Shown here: positions 26,839 through 35,617 of the stretch, one piece after another | Position numbering within the stretch: the stretch's first letter is position 1 | How the letters are laid out: every line of letters starts with the position of its first letter | Assembly (NCBI RefSeq): GCF_000316665.1 | Contig: NC_019678.1 | Span: 8,589,001-8,653,000, forward strand | DNA from: Rivularia sp. PCC 7116 | GTDB taxonomy: Bacteria; Cyanobacteriota; Cyanobacteriia; Cyanobacteriales; Nostocaceae | Length of the DNA stretch: 64,000 nt | Reading direction: 5' to 3' | Notes under the pieces: model-generated | The model's database searches: none | What the model was told of the DNA's origin: nothing | What the model saw: only the letters and a program-made list of their open reading frames with translations | Translations under genes and position numbers: made by a program

Positions 26839-27030
26839 ATGAATTTGAAAGAACAGATTATTCAAGAATTAGAACAAATACCAGAATCACAATTAAGCGA
26901 GTTGTTAGAAGTTGTACGTATTTTTAAAGACAAATATCAAGATACAGCAGATTGCAGCGAAGTTTGGAAAGCTTACTTAGCATCAAAACGAGAAAGAGAA
27001 GAGGTGTACCGTCGTCTTGCAGATTCCTAA
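26839..27030 (+). CDS. Small antitoxin-like protein preceding Doc
   Basis: This 63-residue, mostly helical and charged protein (MNLKEQIIQELEQIPESQLS, then ELLEVVRIFKDKYQ) overlaps the start of a Doc-family toxin gene by 14 bp. Size, position and overlap fit an antitoxin. The DNA-binding type cannot be told from sequence alone. The opening QIIQELEQIPESQLSELLEV is common in small cyanobacterial antitoxin-like proteins. Confidence 0.7.
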   Translation: MNLKEQIIQELEQIPESQLSELLEVVRIFKDKYQDTADCSEVWKAYLASKREREEVYRRLADS

Positions 27031-27412
27031 ATTTATTTCAGTATCCGAAGCAATAGAAATTCATTTAGATCAAATTGCAAGCTTTGGCGGTACTTCTGTT
27101 ATTAGAGATGAAGGTTTATTAGAGTCGGCTTTAGCTCAACCGCAAGCAACATTTTCCGGAGAGTATTTACACGCAACAATTTACGAAAAAGCTGCTGCTT
27201 ATCTATACCATATTGCCAAGAGTCATCCTTTTGTTGACGGTAATAAACGGACTGCTTTTGCGGTGATGGATACTTTTTTGAGGATAAATGGCTATATCTT
27301 AAATACGGATAATGAAGAAACTTATATTTTAGTATTAAAAGTCGCTGACGGAAGTTTTGCTAAAAAAGAAATTGCTCAATATCTTGAGCAAAATGTAATT
27401 AAATATATATGA
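27017..27412 (+). CDS. Doc/Fic-family toxin (death on curing)
   Basis: This 131-residue protein carries the Doc signature HPFVDGNKRTAFAVMDTFLR near residue 74, with the catalytic His and the Asn-Lys-Arg of the Fic motif. Doc proteins transfer phosphate from ATP to elongation factor Tu, blocking translation. The reading frame contains no ATG or GTG before the domain, so the start is the TTG at 27017 inside the antitoxin gene. This implies translational coupling and a low toxin level. The domain is complete. Confidence 0.88.
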   Translation: MQIPKFISVSEAIEIHLDQIASFGGTSVIRDEGLLESALAQPQATFSGEYLHATIYEKAAAYLYHIAKSHPFVDGNKRTAFAVMDTFLRINGYILNTDNEETYILVLKVADGSFAKKEIAQYLEQNVIKYI

Positions 27413-27450
27413 TATTTGAACATATCTAATCGGAGTTACACAAGTTGAAT

Positions 27451-27948
27451 TTAAAGCAATTTATAAACTATAGCTCCTGAATCAGGAAGATTAGTAATTT
27501 CTATCAAACCATCTTTACACATTTGATCGAGAGTCTGCTTTACCTGTGCAGTTTCTTTACCAGTTGCAAGAACGCAATCTGAAAGGTTTATCATTCCTCC
27601 ATTATTCTTAGCTGTTTGCAAAATTTGTATCGTATCCGAGACTTTTCTGTTATTAGTAGTTTTGGATGCATGACTTTTCCTACCGTCAACATTTATGGTA
27701 ACTTGGGGATTGCCGTTATTATTTAGATTTTGATAACCGTATAGTGCCTGGTATTTTAAGTTTTCTTCATCCACCATATTTGGGATGGTAAACAAATCGA
27801 TAATTTGTCCTATTCCAAAACAACCAAAAGTGAATAGATAGATAAAACCGCTTATATATCTTTTACAATAAAAACGTTGAGCGCCGAATATACTAAAAAC
27901 AGATAAAAGCCATAAAATATAGGCTAAACCTTTACTTTTCATATTCAA
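27451..27948 (-). CDS. TM2-domain protein with C-terminal helical domain
   Basis: This 165-residue protein has a TM2 domain (residues 4-60). It comprises two membrane helices (GLAYILWLLSVFSIFGAQRF; SGFIYLFTFGCFGIGQIIDL) joined by a short basic loop. After a hydrophilic linker, residues 105-165 look like a small winged-helix domain (SDCVLATGKETAQVKQTLDQ, then MCKDGLIEI). TM2 proteins are widespread but of unknown role. The C-terminal domain could sense or bind something at the membrane, which is inference. It converges on the Doc gene. Confidence 0.8.
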   Translation of the reverse strand: MNMKSKGLAYILWLLSVFSIFGAQRFYCKRYISGFIYLFTFGCFGIGQIIDLFTIPNMVDEENLKYQALYGYQNLNNNGNPQVTINVDGRKSHASKTTNNRKVSDTIQILQTAKNNGGMINLSDCVLATGKETAQVKQTLDQMCKDGLIEITNLPDSGAIVYKLL

Positions 27949-28283
27949 AATACTGATAAATGTTATATGCTATTTTTACTTAAGTTTTATCGGTATGTGC
28001 TTGGGTGTTTACCCTTAAATTTTGCTGTATCAGTAGCGTTTACAGGACTTATATAATAATTTAATCTCTCTTTTACAATACTTGATTGAAATCAAAAATA
28101 TAAAGTTTGGCTAATTACTTGCTATCTCTTGAAAGCTTCGATAGTTATTTGTGACCAATTAGCAATTACCAATTACCAGCCCTGACTGATATGATAACTT
28201 TTTAACCGAGCATTATATAACTTATCTCTTTGCATACAAGTTAATTCATAAATGAAATCGGACTGTTATAGGATTAATTGGCA
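27949..28283. promoter_or_regulatory. Divergent region between TM2 gene and moeA
   Basis: This 335-bp AT-rich gap holds both promoters. A short run of CAATTACCAATTACCAG (near 28160) belongs to the TTACCA repeat family. Nothing else is recognised. Confidence 0.4.
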
Positions 28284-29516
28284 ATGTTATCAGTAAACGA
28301 AGCAGAAAATATTATCTTTAACTTAGTTAAACCCTTAAATAATCAAACAGATATAGAAACCGTCAATTTGTTAACAGCTACCGGAAGAGTTTTAGCTTCA
28401 CCAGTTACTAGTCAAATCGATTTTCCTCACTGGGATAACTCAGCAATGGATGGTTATGCTGTAGTTTATCAAGATGTTCGAGAAGCTAATGAGGAAAAGC
28501 CAGCGGTTTTAAAACTTGTTGAGGATATCCCCGCAGGCTATCAACCTCAATCTAACATTCAATCGGGACAGGCTGCGCGGATTTTTACCGGTGCAGTAAT
28601 GCCAAAAGGTGCCGATACGGTAGTCATGCAAGAAAATACCCGTCGCGAAGATGACAAGGTTTTCATTCTCAAAGCACCAGAATCTCAAGAATTTGTCAGA
28701 CATCGTGCTGCTTATTACCAAGCGGGAACGGAATTATTGTCCGCAGGAATTCAGCTTAATGCTCCGGAAATAGCAGTTTTAGCTGCCGCTCAATGTACAA
28801 AGTTAAACGTTTTTCGTCGTCCCAGTGTAGCTATTTTATCTACTGGTGATGAACTAATAACGCCCGAACAAACTTTACAACCCGGACAAATTGTAGATTC
28901 AAATCAGTATGCTTTAGCTGCTTTAGTGAAACAATGCGGCGGTGAACCTTTGATTTTGGGAATTATCAAAGATGATAGAGAAGCAATCAAAAAGGCAATT
29001 GAAGAAGCGATCGCCAAAGCTGATATAGTACTTTCTTCCGGTGGTGTGTCGGTAGGAGATTACGATTATGTTGAAAAAATTCTCGAATCTCTCGGTGGAG
29101 AAATTAAAGTACGAGCCGTAGCAATGAAACCCGGTAAACCTCTTACCGTAGCAACTTTCAATATTCCTAATGCCCCGATATATTTCGGTTTACCAGGGAA
29201 TCCAGTTTCAGCTTTGGTTAGTTATTGGCGTTTTGTGCAGCCAGTGATTAAAAAATGTTCCAGCATTGTGGAAGGTTGGCAACCTAAATTTATCAAAGCT
29301 CAAACTCGCAATAATTTAAATTCCAACGGTAAACGGGAAACTTATATTTGGGGAAAGTTAAATTTAGTTGATGGGGTTTATCAATTTAGTGCTGCTGCTG
29401 GTAGTAAAAGTTCTGGAAATTTGATTAATTTAGCTCAAACTAATGCTTTTGCTGTTTTGGAAGTTGGGAAGAAGTCGGTTAGCACTGGGGAAGAGGTAAA
29501 GGTTTTGCAAGTTTGA
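28284..29516 (+). CDS. moeA: Molybdopterin molybdenumtransferase MoeA
   Basis: This protein of about 410 residues inserts molybdate into adenylylated molybdopterin. MoeA motifs are all present: DFPHWDNSAMDGYAV (near 50), RIFTGAVMPKGADTVVMQEN (near 100), VAILSTGDELI (near 185), SSGGVSVGDYDYVE (near 252), MKPGKPLTV and GLPGNPVSALVSY (near 315). I start at the ATG at 28284 rather than a TTG six bases upstream. No other molybdenum-cofactor gene is adjacent. Confidence 0.94.
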   Translation: MLSVNEAENIIFNLVKPLNNQTDIETVNLLTATGRVLASPVTSQIDFPHWDNSAMDGYAVVYQDVREANEEKPAVLKLVEDIPAGYQPQSNIQSGQAARIFTGAVMPKGADTVVMQENTRREDDKVFILKAPESQEFVRHRAAYYQAGTELLSAGIQLNAPEIAVLAAAQCTKLNVFRRPSVAILSTGDELITPEQTLQPGQIVDSNQYALAALVKQCGGEPLILGIIKDDREAIKKAIEEAIAKADIVLSSGGVSVGDYDYVEKILESLGGEIKVRAVAMKPGKPLTVATFNIPNAPIYFGLPGNPVSALVSYWRFVQPVIKKCSSIVEGWQPKFIKAQTRNNLNSNGKRETYIWGKLNLVDGVYQFSAAAGSKSSGNLINLAQTNAFAVLEVGKKSVSTGEEVKVLQV

Positions 29517-29734
29517 TTTTGACTGTAGTACCAAATTTTTTCCACCAAATAGTTGATTTAGCCAACCACGAAATCTCAGATGTTCTGGTAGCTTTTGTAT
29601 TTCTATTTACTGAAAACCAATATTAATGTAAAATTTTGGTTCTTTTTTTGTACATACTGTATATTGCGGTTTTTACTTCAGTGCAATACAAATATTACCT
29701 CACCCCGCCCTCCGGGTACCCCTCTCCTTAACAA
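29517..29734. other. Intergenic DNA and left part of a dispersed repeat
   Basis: There is no gene here. The stretch ACCTCACCCCGCCCTCCGGG TACCCCTCTCCTTAACAAG (29697-29735) is the CCTCACC/CTCTCCTTA repeat. It is interrupted by the element at 29735-30046 and seems to resume with TTGGAGAAGGGATGGGGGTG AGG at 30053. Confidence 0.45.
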
Positions 29735-30046
29735 GGCTACGGTGTACACACAAATCTGCCAGGGACTATAAGTCCCCTTCTAATAGCTAAAGTCGTCTAA
29801 AGACGACTGAAAAATTATGTACAAAATAAAACATCATAGTTATACCAATTCTGTATGAGGCTGCGCTAAAAGCCCTCACTCTAGAAGAGTGGGGCTAAAC
29901 AAACGAAGCCCCTCTTCAGGGGCTAAATTAGGCGCATCTTTATAAAGAAATGGTATTAGTCCTATTTATAGGACTTCTGCTATTAGACAGGGACTTGCAT
30001 TCCCTGGCGAGCAATGCTCTTAACTACTTGTGTGTACACCGTAGCC
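29735..30046. mobile_element. Non-autonomous element with perfect 19-bp TIRs
   Basis: GGCTACGGTGTACACACAA (29735-29753) and TTGTGTGTACACCGTAGCC (30028-30046) are perfect inverted repeats. The 312-bp interior has no ORF but several nested hairpins: CAGGGACTATAAGTCCC-like and GTCGTCTAAAGACGAC near the left end, GAAGCCCCTCTTCAGGGGCT in the middle, and a CAGGGACTTGCATTCCCTG near the right end. The element splits a copy of another repeat. No transposase of matching ends is in the window. Confidence 0.72.
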
Positions 30047-30463
30047 GATGACTTGGAGAAGGGATGGGGGTGAGGTGACGGAATGTATGGTACTCAACTG
30101 AGATTCCCTATATAGCAGTTTTCAGTTGAATAGAATACACGCCTCTACTGGCGGAAGGAGAAGGAAAGAGGTGAGGTTGCGAGTGTATGTGAATCAACTA
30201 AAAATCCTTATCCCTGCTGAATTAGGTGATATAACCTACTATTTACTTTTAAAATATAAAGAAAACATAAAACTTTGTTAAGCTACCCTGACTTTAAGAA
30301 AAAACAGTTACAATAAATACAGAAATATAATTTTTCGTTCATCTTTGTTTGCAGATAACAATATCTAGATAGTTAAATAGCTTATAAAGACGGAAGTAGG
30401 ATTTAGAGCCGAAGGAACGCGCCTCGCTTTTAACCTTAGAGATACAAAGAGGCAAGGAATATT
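30047..30463. other. Intergenic region with repeat copies, leader of DUF4278 gene
   Basis: This stretch holds the right half of the split repeat (to about 30110). A further related copy, with GTTTTCAGTTGAATAGAATA and GAGGTGAGGTTGCGAG, runs to about 30210. About 250 bp of AT-rich leader follows before the DUF4278 gene. Confidence 0.4.
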
Positions 30464-30871
30464 ATGAAACTTATTTATCGCGGAATTAAGTACGAACACG
30501 CTCCTGCAACAGTTGAAGTAACTACCGCAGGAGTTTGTGGAAAATATCGGGGTGCAGAGTGGAAATGTCATTATTCTCAATACACTCCCGTAACTGATAA
30601 TGCAGTAGAACTAAAGTATCGCGGTGTTAGTTATTATTCTGGGAATCCAGAAAAGGTAGAAGAATTAAAGAAGCGTAAAAAGTTAAATTTTATTTTTGGT
30701 AATAGCAATAAAATATCTTTTAGGAATCGAGTTAACGCAAATCAGTTAAATCAAACTCATCAACAAAATTTACTTCGTAATGTGCAGCGTCGTTTAGAAG
30801 TTGCCAAACGAAGAGGAGATGAAAACTTGATTCGTATACTACAAGACGAAGTAAATCAGCTATCTAATTAA
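30464..30871 (+). CDS. DUF4278 domain protein
   Basis: This 135-residue protein starts MKLIYRGIKYEHAP, the typical opening of DUF4278 proteins, and repeats the motif later as LKYRGVSYYSGNP (near residue 50). The C-terminal part is basic and helical (LLRNVQRRLEVAKRRGDENL). The family is common in cyanobacteria, often as many paralogs, and its function is unknown. There is no signal peptide. AAGAGGCAAGGAA lies upstream of the ATG. Confidence 0.85.
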   Translation: MKLIYRGIKYEHAPATVEVTTAGVCGKYRGAEWKCHYSQYTPVTDNAVELKYRGVSYYSGNPEKVEELKKRKKLNFIFGNSNKISFRNRVNANQLNQTHQQNLLRNVQRRLEVAKRRGDENLIRILQDEVNQLSN

Positions 30872-30885
30872 TAATTGAGAACTTT

Positions 30886-30915
30886 AAAACCCGGCTTTTT
30901 CACAAAACCGGGCTT
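30886..30915. terminator. Bidirectional terminator hairpin
   Basis: AAAACCCGGC and ACCGGGCTTT form a stem with an A/T-rich centre between the converging DUF4278 and HAD genes. T runs flank it. Confidence 0.6.
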
Positions 30916-30969
30916 TGATGTGAAATATTGTTGTTAACTGATAATTGTTAACTAATAACTGTTCACTGT

Positions 30970-31617
30970 TCACTGATTCCGATTTAACCAAATACCTCGA
31001 AGCCCAGCAGCTTTGGCTCCTTCGTAATCTTCCTTAAGACTATCGCCAATGTGCCATGCAGCTTCTGGTAAGCAATTGTGTTTTTCCAGGGCGATCGCAA
31101 ATATTTTTTGGTTGGGTTTGGCTGCACCAGATTGAGTTGCGATAGTTATCGAGCCAAAGTAATCCCTTAATTCTAAAGCTTGTAAAACTGAATAAATTCG
31201 GGAATCGAAATTGGATAATATTCCTAATTCGATTCCTTTATTTTGCCAATTATTTAAAGCTTTGAGGACATCGGGATAAACAAACCAAGGATCTCCCGTG
31301 CCAAAGTGGATATAGACTTCGCTAAAGAAAGCCGAAAAGTCATCAAATTTATGCAAAACACCGGCTTGCTCAAAAGTGGTTTGAGTTATGCGATGCCACC
31401 ATGCAAACTCGCGTTGTGGAATATCTTGTGATTGTGCTTTAGGAAAAACTGGGGGTGGTGAAGCTTTAAAACTCTGAAAAAAGGTTTGATTCAAAGTAGC
31501 CGGTGATATTTCCACGTCAAATTCTTGTGCAATTTGACTGTAAACATCACCAACACTACCTTTAATACCGAAGAGTGTTCCAACGGCATCTAAAAAAATG
31601 ACTTTCGGCTGTTTCAT
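30970..31617 (-). CDS. HAD-superfamily hydrolase
   Basis: This 215-residue protein has HAD motif I as FLDAVGTLFG (residues 9-18), a helical cap, motif II in GILSNFDSR (near 132), the Lys of motif III in AAKPNQKIF, and motif IV HIGDSLKEDYEGAKAAG (near 189). The second Asp of the usual DxDxT is Val here (DAVGT), a form seen in HDHD3-like members. Phosphatase activity may therefore be altered. The substrate is unknown. The stop is 55 bp from the terminator shared with the DUF4278 gene. Confidence 0.88.
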   Translation of the reverse strand: MKQPKVIFLDAVGTLFGIKGSVGDVYSQIAQEFDVEISPATLNQTFFQSFKASPPPVFPKAQSQDIPQREFAWWHRITQTTFEQAGVLHKFDDFSAFFSEVYIHFGTGDPWFVYPDVLKALNNWQNKGIELGILSNFDSRIYSVLQALELRDYFGSITIATQSGAAKPNQKIFAIALEKHNCLPEAAWHIGDSLKEDYEGAKAAGLRGIWLNRNQ

Positions 31618-31753
31618 CCACCTGTAACTCGGATTTTGGATTTTGGATTTTCGATTCTCAGTTAAGTATGGGGCATAGTTTAGAAGTGAAGAGTGAGGAA
31701 TTTCTCCCCTTTTCTCCTTCTCTCCCCCTCTTATTGCACCCTACTCCCTATCT

Positions 31754-32944
31754 TCAAGAAAGTGCCTCTATAATAGGACGAGTTAACCAATTAAAACCAA
31801 CTTTTAATTTATGTTCTAAAGTTGGTAGACGGTAAAGATAAGCAAGACGACGAGCAACAAATCCGAATGTTCCTTCCATTTTTAAGCCCAAGCCCGTAAG
31901 TGTGGCATTATCAACTCCCAATGACATAAATTCACCTAGATGTTGATAGCGGAAGGGAAGTAAAGGACGATTCGTAAGACTAGCCCAAATATTCCAACCG
32001 ACATAATCGGCTTGTTGAAAAGCAGCTTGTGCAGTTGTCGGTATTTGCTTTCCTTCTGCATCAAAACTTTCTGCTAAGTCTCCTAAAGCGAAGATATCGG
32101 GATTATCTACTACCTGTAAAGTCGATGTAGTAGTAACTTGCCCTTGTTTGTTGTGTTTAATGGGAAGTTGCTCAACTAAAGGAGTAACTCGGGTACCTAC
32201 AGTCCAAATTACCAAATCTACGGGAATTGTATCGACAACACCTTTGTATTCCAGAGAAATACTATCGGCAGCAATAGATTCCACCTTTGTTTCCAAATCA
32301 ACCCAAACACCGCGTTCATCCAAAGCTTTTTTCGCAGCTTCACGATTGAACTCCGGAGAATTGCGGAGAATTCCATCAGCCATTTCCACTAATCGAAAAC
32401 GTCCTCTTTCCCCGAGTCTGTCAGATAATTTGCAGGCTAATTCAACACCGCTATAGCCACCACCAACAATTGCAATTCTAATTTTATCTTTATCGGATTC
32501 TTCAAGAATCCGCAATTGTTCTTCCAAAGCGTAAGCATCATCAAGGCTGCGGAATGCATGAGCATAAGATGTCGCACCAGGTACCATATCCAAGGGCGTT
32601 TCTCCACCCATAGCTAATACTAAACGGTCGTAGGGAATTTCTGGGCCATTTAGTAACTCTACTCGTTTTTCTTCGGTATCAATTCCAGACACCGTTGCTT
32701 GATAAAAGCGTATACCAGTATTTTGCAGAAGTTCTTGATAGGTTGGGGCTATTTCCCAACTTTGCATTTCCCCAGTCAGCAGTTCGTAAAGAAGAGGGGA
32801 AAACAAAAAGCGGTCATTTTGGTCAACCAGAACAATTTCCGGTTTCTGGGACTCTTCCCAATTAAGTTTAACTAAACGTAAAGCAGTGTAAAGTCCACCA
32901 AAGCCACCACCAAGAATGCAGATTCGAGATTTTTGTTCGGTCAT
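31754..32944 (-). CDS. ndbB: Type 2 NAD(P)H dehydrogenase, NdbB-like
   Basis: This 396-residue FAD flavoprotein closely resembles Synechocystis NdbB (Slr1743). The FAD-binding RICILGGGFGGLYTALRL is at residues 7-24, the NAD(P)-binding RIAIVGGGYSGVELACKLSD near 155, then VDLVIWTVGTRVTPL near 262 and NPDIFALGDLAE near 297. In Synechocystis this enzyme reduces demethylphylloquinone before the last methylation of phylloquinone synthesis, so the same role is likely. It could also act as a general quinone reductase. It precedes the HAD gene on the same strand but with 136 bp between. Confidence 0.85.
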   Translation of the reverse strand: MTEQKSRICILGGGFGGLYTALRLVKLNWEESQKPEIVLVDQNDRFLFSPLLYELLTGEMQSWEIAPTYQELLQNTGIRFYQATVSGIDTEEKRVELLNGPEIPYDRLVLAMGGETPLDMVPGATSYAHAFRSLDDAYALEEQLRILEESDKDKIRIAIVGGGYSGVELACKLSDRLGERGRFRLVEMADGILRNSPEFNREAAKKALDERGVWVDLETKVESIAADSISLEYKGVVDTIPVDLVIWTVGTRVTPLVEQLPIKHNKQGQVTTTSTLQVVDNPDIFALGDLAESFDAEGKQIPTTAQAAFQQADYVGWNIWASLTNRPLLPFRYQHLGEFMSLGVDNATLTGLGLKMEGTFGFVARRLAYLYRLPTLEHKLKVGFNWLTRPIIEALS

Positions 32945-33490
32945 CGGTTTAATAGCAAAGCAAGAAGTAAGGGAGTACTTTAAGTGTAATTAGTTGTGCC
33001 TATGTTGTGCCATTAATCAACTATTTCGATATTCTCCTTGGTGGAGTTCTTGTTTGAGTAAGCTGTTGTAGAGCCGAATTTGATAAAACTAATGCTTCAA
33101 AATATTCCAAATTGAGCTAAAAATATTACTAGCACCTTTATATTAGTTTATGTATTTACCTAAGTTTTGGCTGATACTGTAGTTCAACAAAAATGATTCT
33201 GCAAGTAAGTCAGCAGAAAAAATATCACTATGTGAAAAAATGTAAATTTGCTTTAAACCCTTACTCGTACTGCCTACTGCTAACGACCTTTTCTAAGTTA
33301 CGATTTTCAACGCCAACCTACTTATGCTCTCATATAACCTTTCAAAACAAGTAAATCAAAATAAAAAATAAATTCAGGCATCAAGAAGTGGTTGTATATT
33401 TTAATAATGTAAGTGGAAGCTTAACAAGCCAACAAGCGGAAGCGGTGCGTAAAAATTATGTTTGCTTTGGTGTTTTTAAATAAACTTTGA
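32945..33490. repeat. Intergenic region with dispersed element copy 2 (33206-33324)
   Basis: This 546-bp gap lies between divergent ndbB and the CHAT gene. From 33206 to 33324 it holds the second copy of the element at 2505-2631, with right end CCAACCTACTTA and a worn left end TAAGTCAGCAG. The remaining sequence is AT-rich. Confidence 0.55.
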
Positions 33491-35605
33491 ATGAATTACC
33501 AAGATTTTCAAATAATAGTTGATAAAAATAACCATATTCGAGCTTCCTCGGAACAAGGTGAAGTTTCGGGTGAATTACGCTGGGAAAAAAATCAAATTAA
33601 TCTGACTTTACAATTAATTGACTCGGGACAAACAAATAGTGATTTGCTTAAAGCATTAGGAAGTCAACTTTACCAAGCACTTTTTCCCGATAAAATTAAT
33701 GCTCGATTTCAAGCTACCATAGCAGCCGCACAAGTTAATCAAGAAAGCGTCCGCTTGCGTTTAATCTTTGAATCCCCTGAATTAGCATCTCTTCCTTGGG
33801 AATTTCTCTATGAAGAAGATACAAACATCTTTCTAGCAAACAACACTGAAACCGTTCTTTCTCGCTATATTGATGTTCCTCTACAACAACGCGATATCAA
33901 AGCGGCTGATTTACCCCTAAAAGTCTTATTAGTTATCTCGACTCCTACTGATTTAGCTGCATTAGATGTGGCTGAAGAGGAGAAACTTATTCGTGAAGCA
34001 TTAGCAGAGCATATAGATGCTGGAAATATTGAGTTAGATGTATTGCAAGAAGCTACCAGACAAGAGATTCAGCAAAAGTTAAGGGAAAAGCCTTACAATA
34101 TTTTCCATTTTATCGGTCACGGTGTCTTTGATAATAATCAAGGCTATATCGTGCTTGTAGATAAAGATGGTAAAGCCAAATATATGGATGATGAAAATTT
34201 TGCCAATTTCTTTTTAGGTAACAAAAATTTAGGTTTAGTTATTCTCAATTCCTGTCAAGGTGCAGTAGTCGCTTCAAATCAAGCGATGAGAGGTACAGCA
34301 CCAAATCTTGTTCGTCGTGGAATACCCGCAGTAGTAGCGATGCAATATTCCATTTTCGATAATACAGCTAAACTTTTCGCAGACGAGTTTTATCGCACTC
34401 TAGCGCTAGGTTATCCCGTAGATGCAGCTATTCAATCAACACGGAATGCGATCTCTATGGAAGTCGGACTTGATAAGCGGGATTTTGCCACACCAGTGCT
34501 TTATATGCGAGCCAAAGATGGAATCATCTTGGATGTTAAAAAAAAAACTGACGAACCTATAATTCCTATAGTTAATAATAATTTTATACAGTCACTGGAA
34601 TATCCTGATGGTTCTGTACCCCTTGACTCCCCTTTTTATTTAGAAAGGAATGGAATTGAGTCTCTTTGTTCTCAAACCCTAGAGCAACCCGCTTCCTTAA
34701 TTCGGATTAAAGCACCAAAATTAATGGGCAAAACTTCTTTATTAAGACGAATTATTTCTACCGGAATCAAGCAGAATTATCAAGGAGTGTATTTAGATTT
34801 TGGTGGAGTAAATAAAGAAGTAATTACGAATCTAGATAAATTTCTTCGCTGGTTATGTTGCACGGTTTCTTTAGAGCTTGAACTTGACGATAGAGTTGAG
34901 AATAACTGGAATACTTCACTTTTAGGCAGCAACGATAACTGCACGGCTTATTTTAAAAAGCACATATTAAAACCAATAAATTCTCCTTTAATACTAGTCT
35001 TAGATGAAGTAGATAGATTATTTCCCTATAGTGAAGTTTTAGAAGATTTCTTCGGAATGTTGCGCTCTTGGCATGAAAAAGGCAAAACTGAGGAAATCTG
35101 GAAACAATTGCGGTTAGTGTTAGCTCATTCTACAGAAGTTTATATCCCCTTAGATTACCATCAATCACCTTTTAATGCTGGTTTACCTGTTGAATTAGAA
35201 GAATTTAATCAGCAGCAGGTAGAAGAATTAGCGACAAAACATGGCATTGATTCCCAGGATAGTATGCTCCCGGAATTAAGGAGAATGGTAGGAGGGCATC
35301 CCTATTTGTTGCGTTTAGCAATGTATGATGTAGCGATCGCCAAGACAACCTTGCAAGATTTGTTACAGTCGGCTACAACAGAAGCTGGTATTTATCGCAA
35401 TCACCTAAGTTATTTATTAGATATATTACGTACAGCACCGGATTTAGTACAAGCTTTGCAACGAGTAGTTAACTCAACTGCGGGAGTAGAGTTAGATTCT
35501 ATAGAAATTTATAAATTACACAGTTTAGGGCTGGTGATTCGTCAAAATAATCACGTCTTACCCCGCTGTCAATTATATCGCGACTATTTTCGTCGTGTAT
35601 CTTAA
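33491..35605 (+). CDS. CHAT protease-like domain fused to AAA-like ATPase
   Basis: This 704-residue protein begins with a beta-rich region to about residue 140 and a CHAT caspase-like domain. The probable catalytic His is in FHFIGHG (His210) and the Cys in VILNSCQGA (Cys255). From about 370 comes an AAA_35-type ATPase: a P-loop-like KAPKLMGKTSLLRR near 408 and Walker B LILVLDEVDRLF near 500. A helical C-terminal domain follows. CHAT-AAA fusions are found in cyanobacterial signalling and NTP-dependent conflict systems. The target is unknown. The next gene encodes a related ATPase and starts 12 bp downstream. Confidence 0.85.
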   Translation: MNYQDFQIIVDKNNHIRASSEQGEVSGELRWEKNQINLTLQLIDSGQTNSDLLKALGSQLYQALFPDKINARFQATIAAAQVNQESVRLRLIFESPELASLPWEFLYEEDTNIFLANNTETVLSRYIDVPLQQRDIKAADLPLKVLLVISTPTDLAALDVAEEEKLIREALAEHIDAGNIELDVLQEATRQEIQQKLREKPYNIFHFIGHGVFDNNQGYIVLVDKDGKAKYMDDENFANFFLGNKNLGLVILNSCQGAVVASNQAMRGTAPNLVRRGIPAVVAMQYSIFDNTAKLFADEFYRTLALGYPVDAAIQSTRNAISMEVGLDKRDFATPVLYMRAKDGIILDVKKKTDEPIIPIVNNNFIQSLEYPDGSVPLDSPFYLERNGIESLCSQTLEQPASLIRIKAPKLMGKTSLLRRIISTGIKQNYQGVYLDFGGVNKEVITNLDKFLRWLCCTVSLELELDDRVENNWNTSLLGSNDNCTAYFKKHILKPINSPLILVLDEVDRLFPYSEVLEDFFGMLRSWHEKGKTEEIWKQLRLVLAHSTEVYIPLDYHQSPFNAGLPVELEEFNQQQVEELATKHGIDSQDSMLPELRRMVGGHPYLLRLAMYDVAIAKTTLQDLLQSATTEAGIYRNHLSYLLDILRTAPDLVQALQRVVNSTAGVELDSIEIYKLHSLGLVIRQNNHVLPRCQLYRDYFRRVS

Positions 35606-35617
35606 GGAATTGTAACT

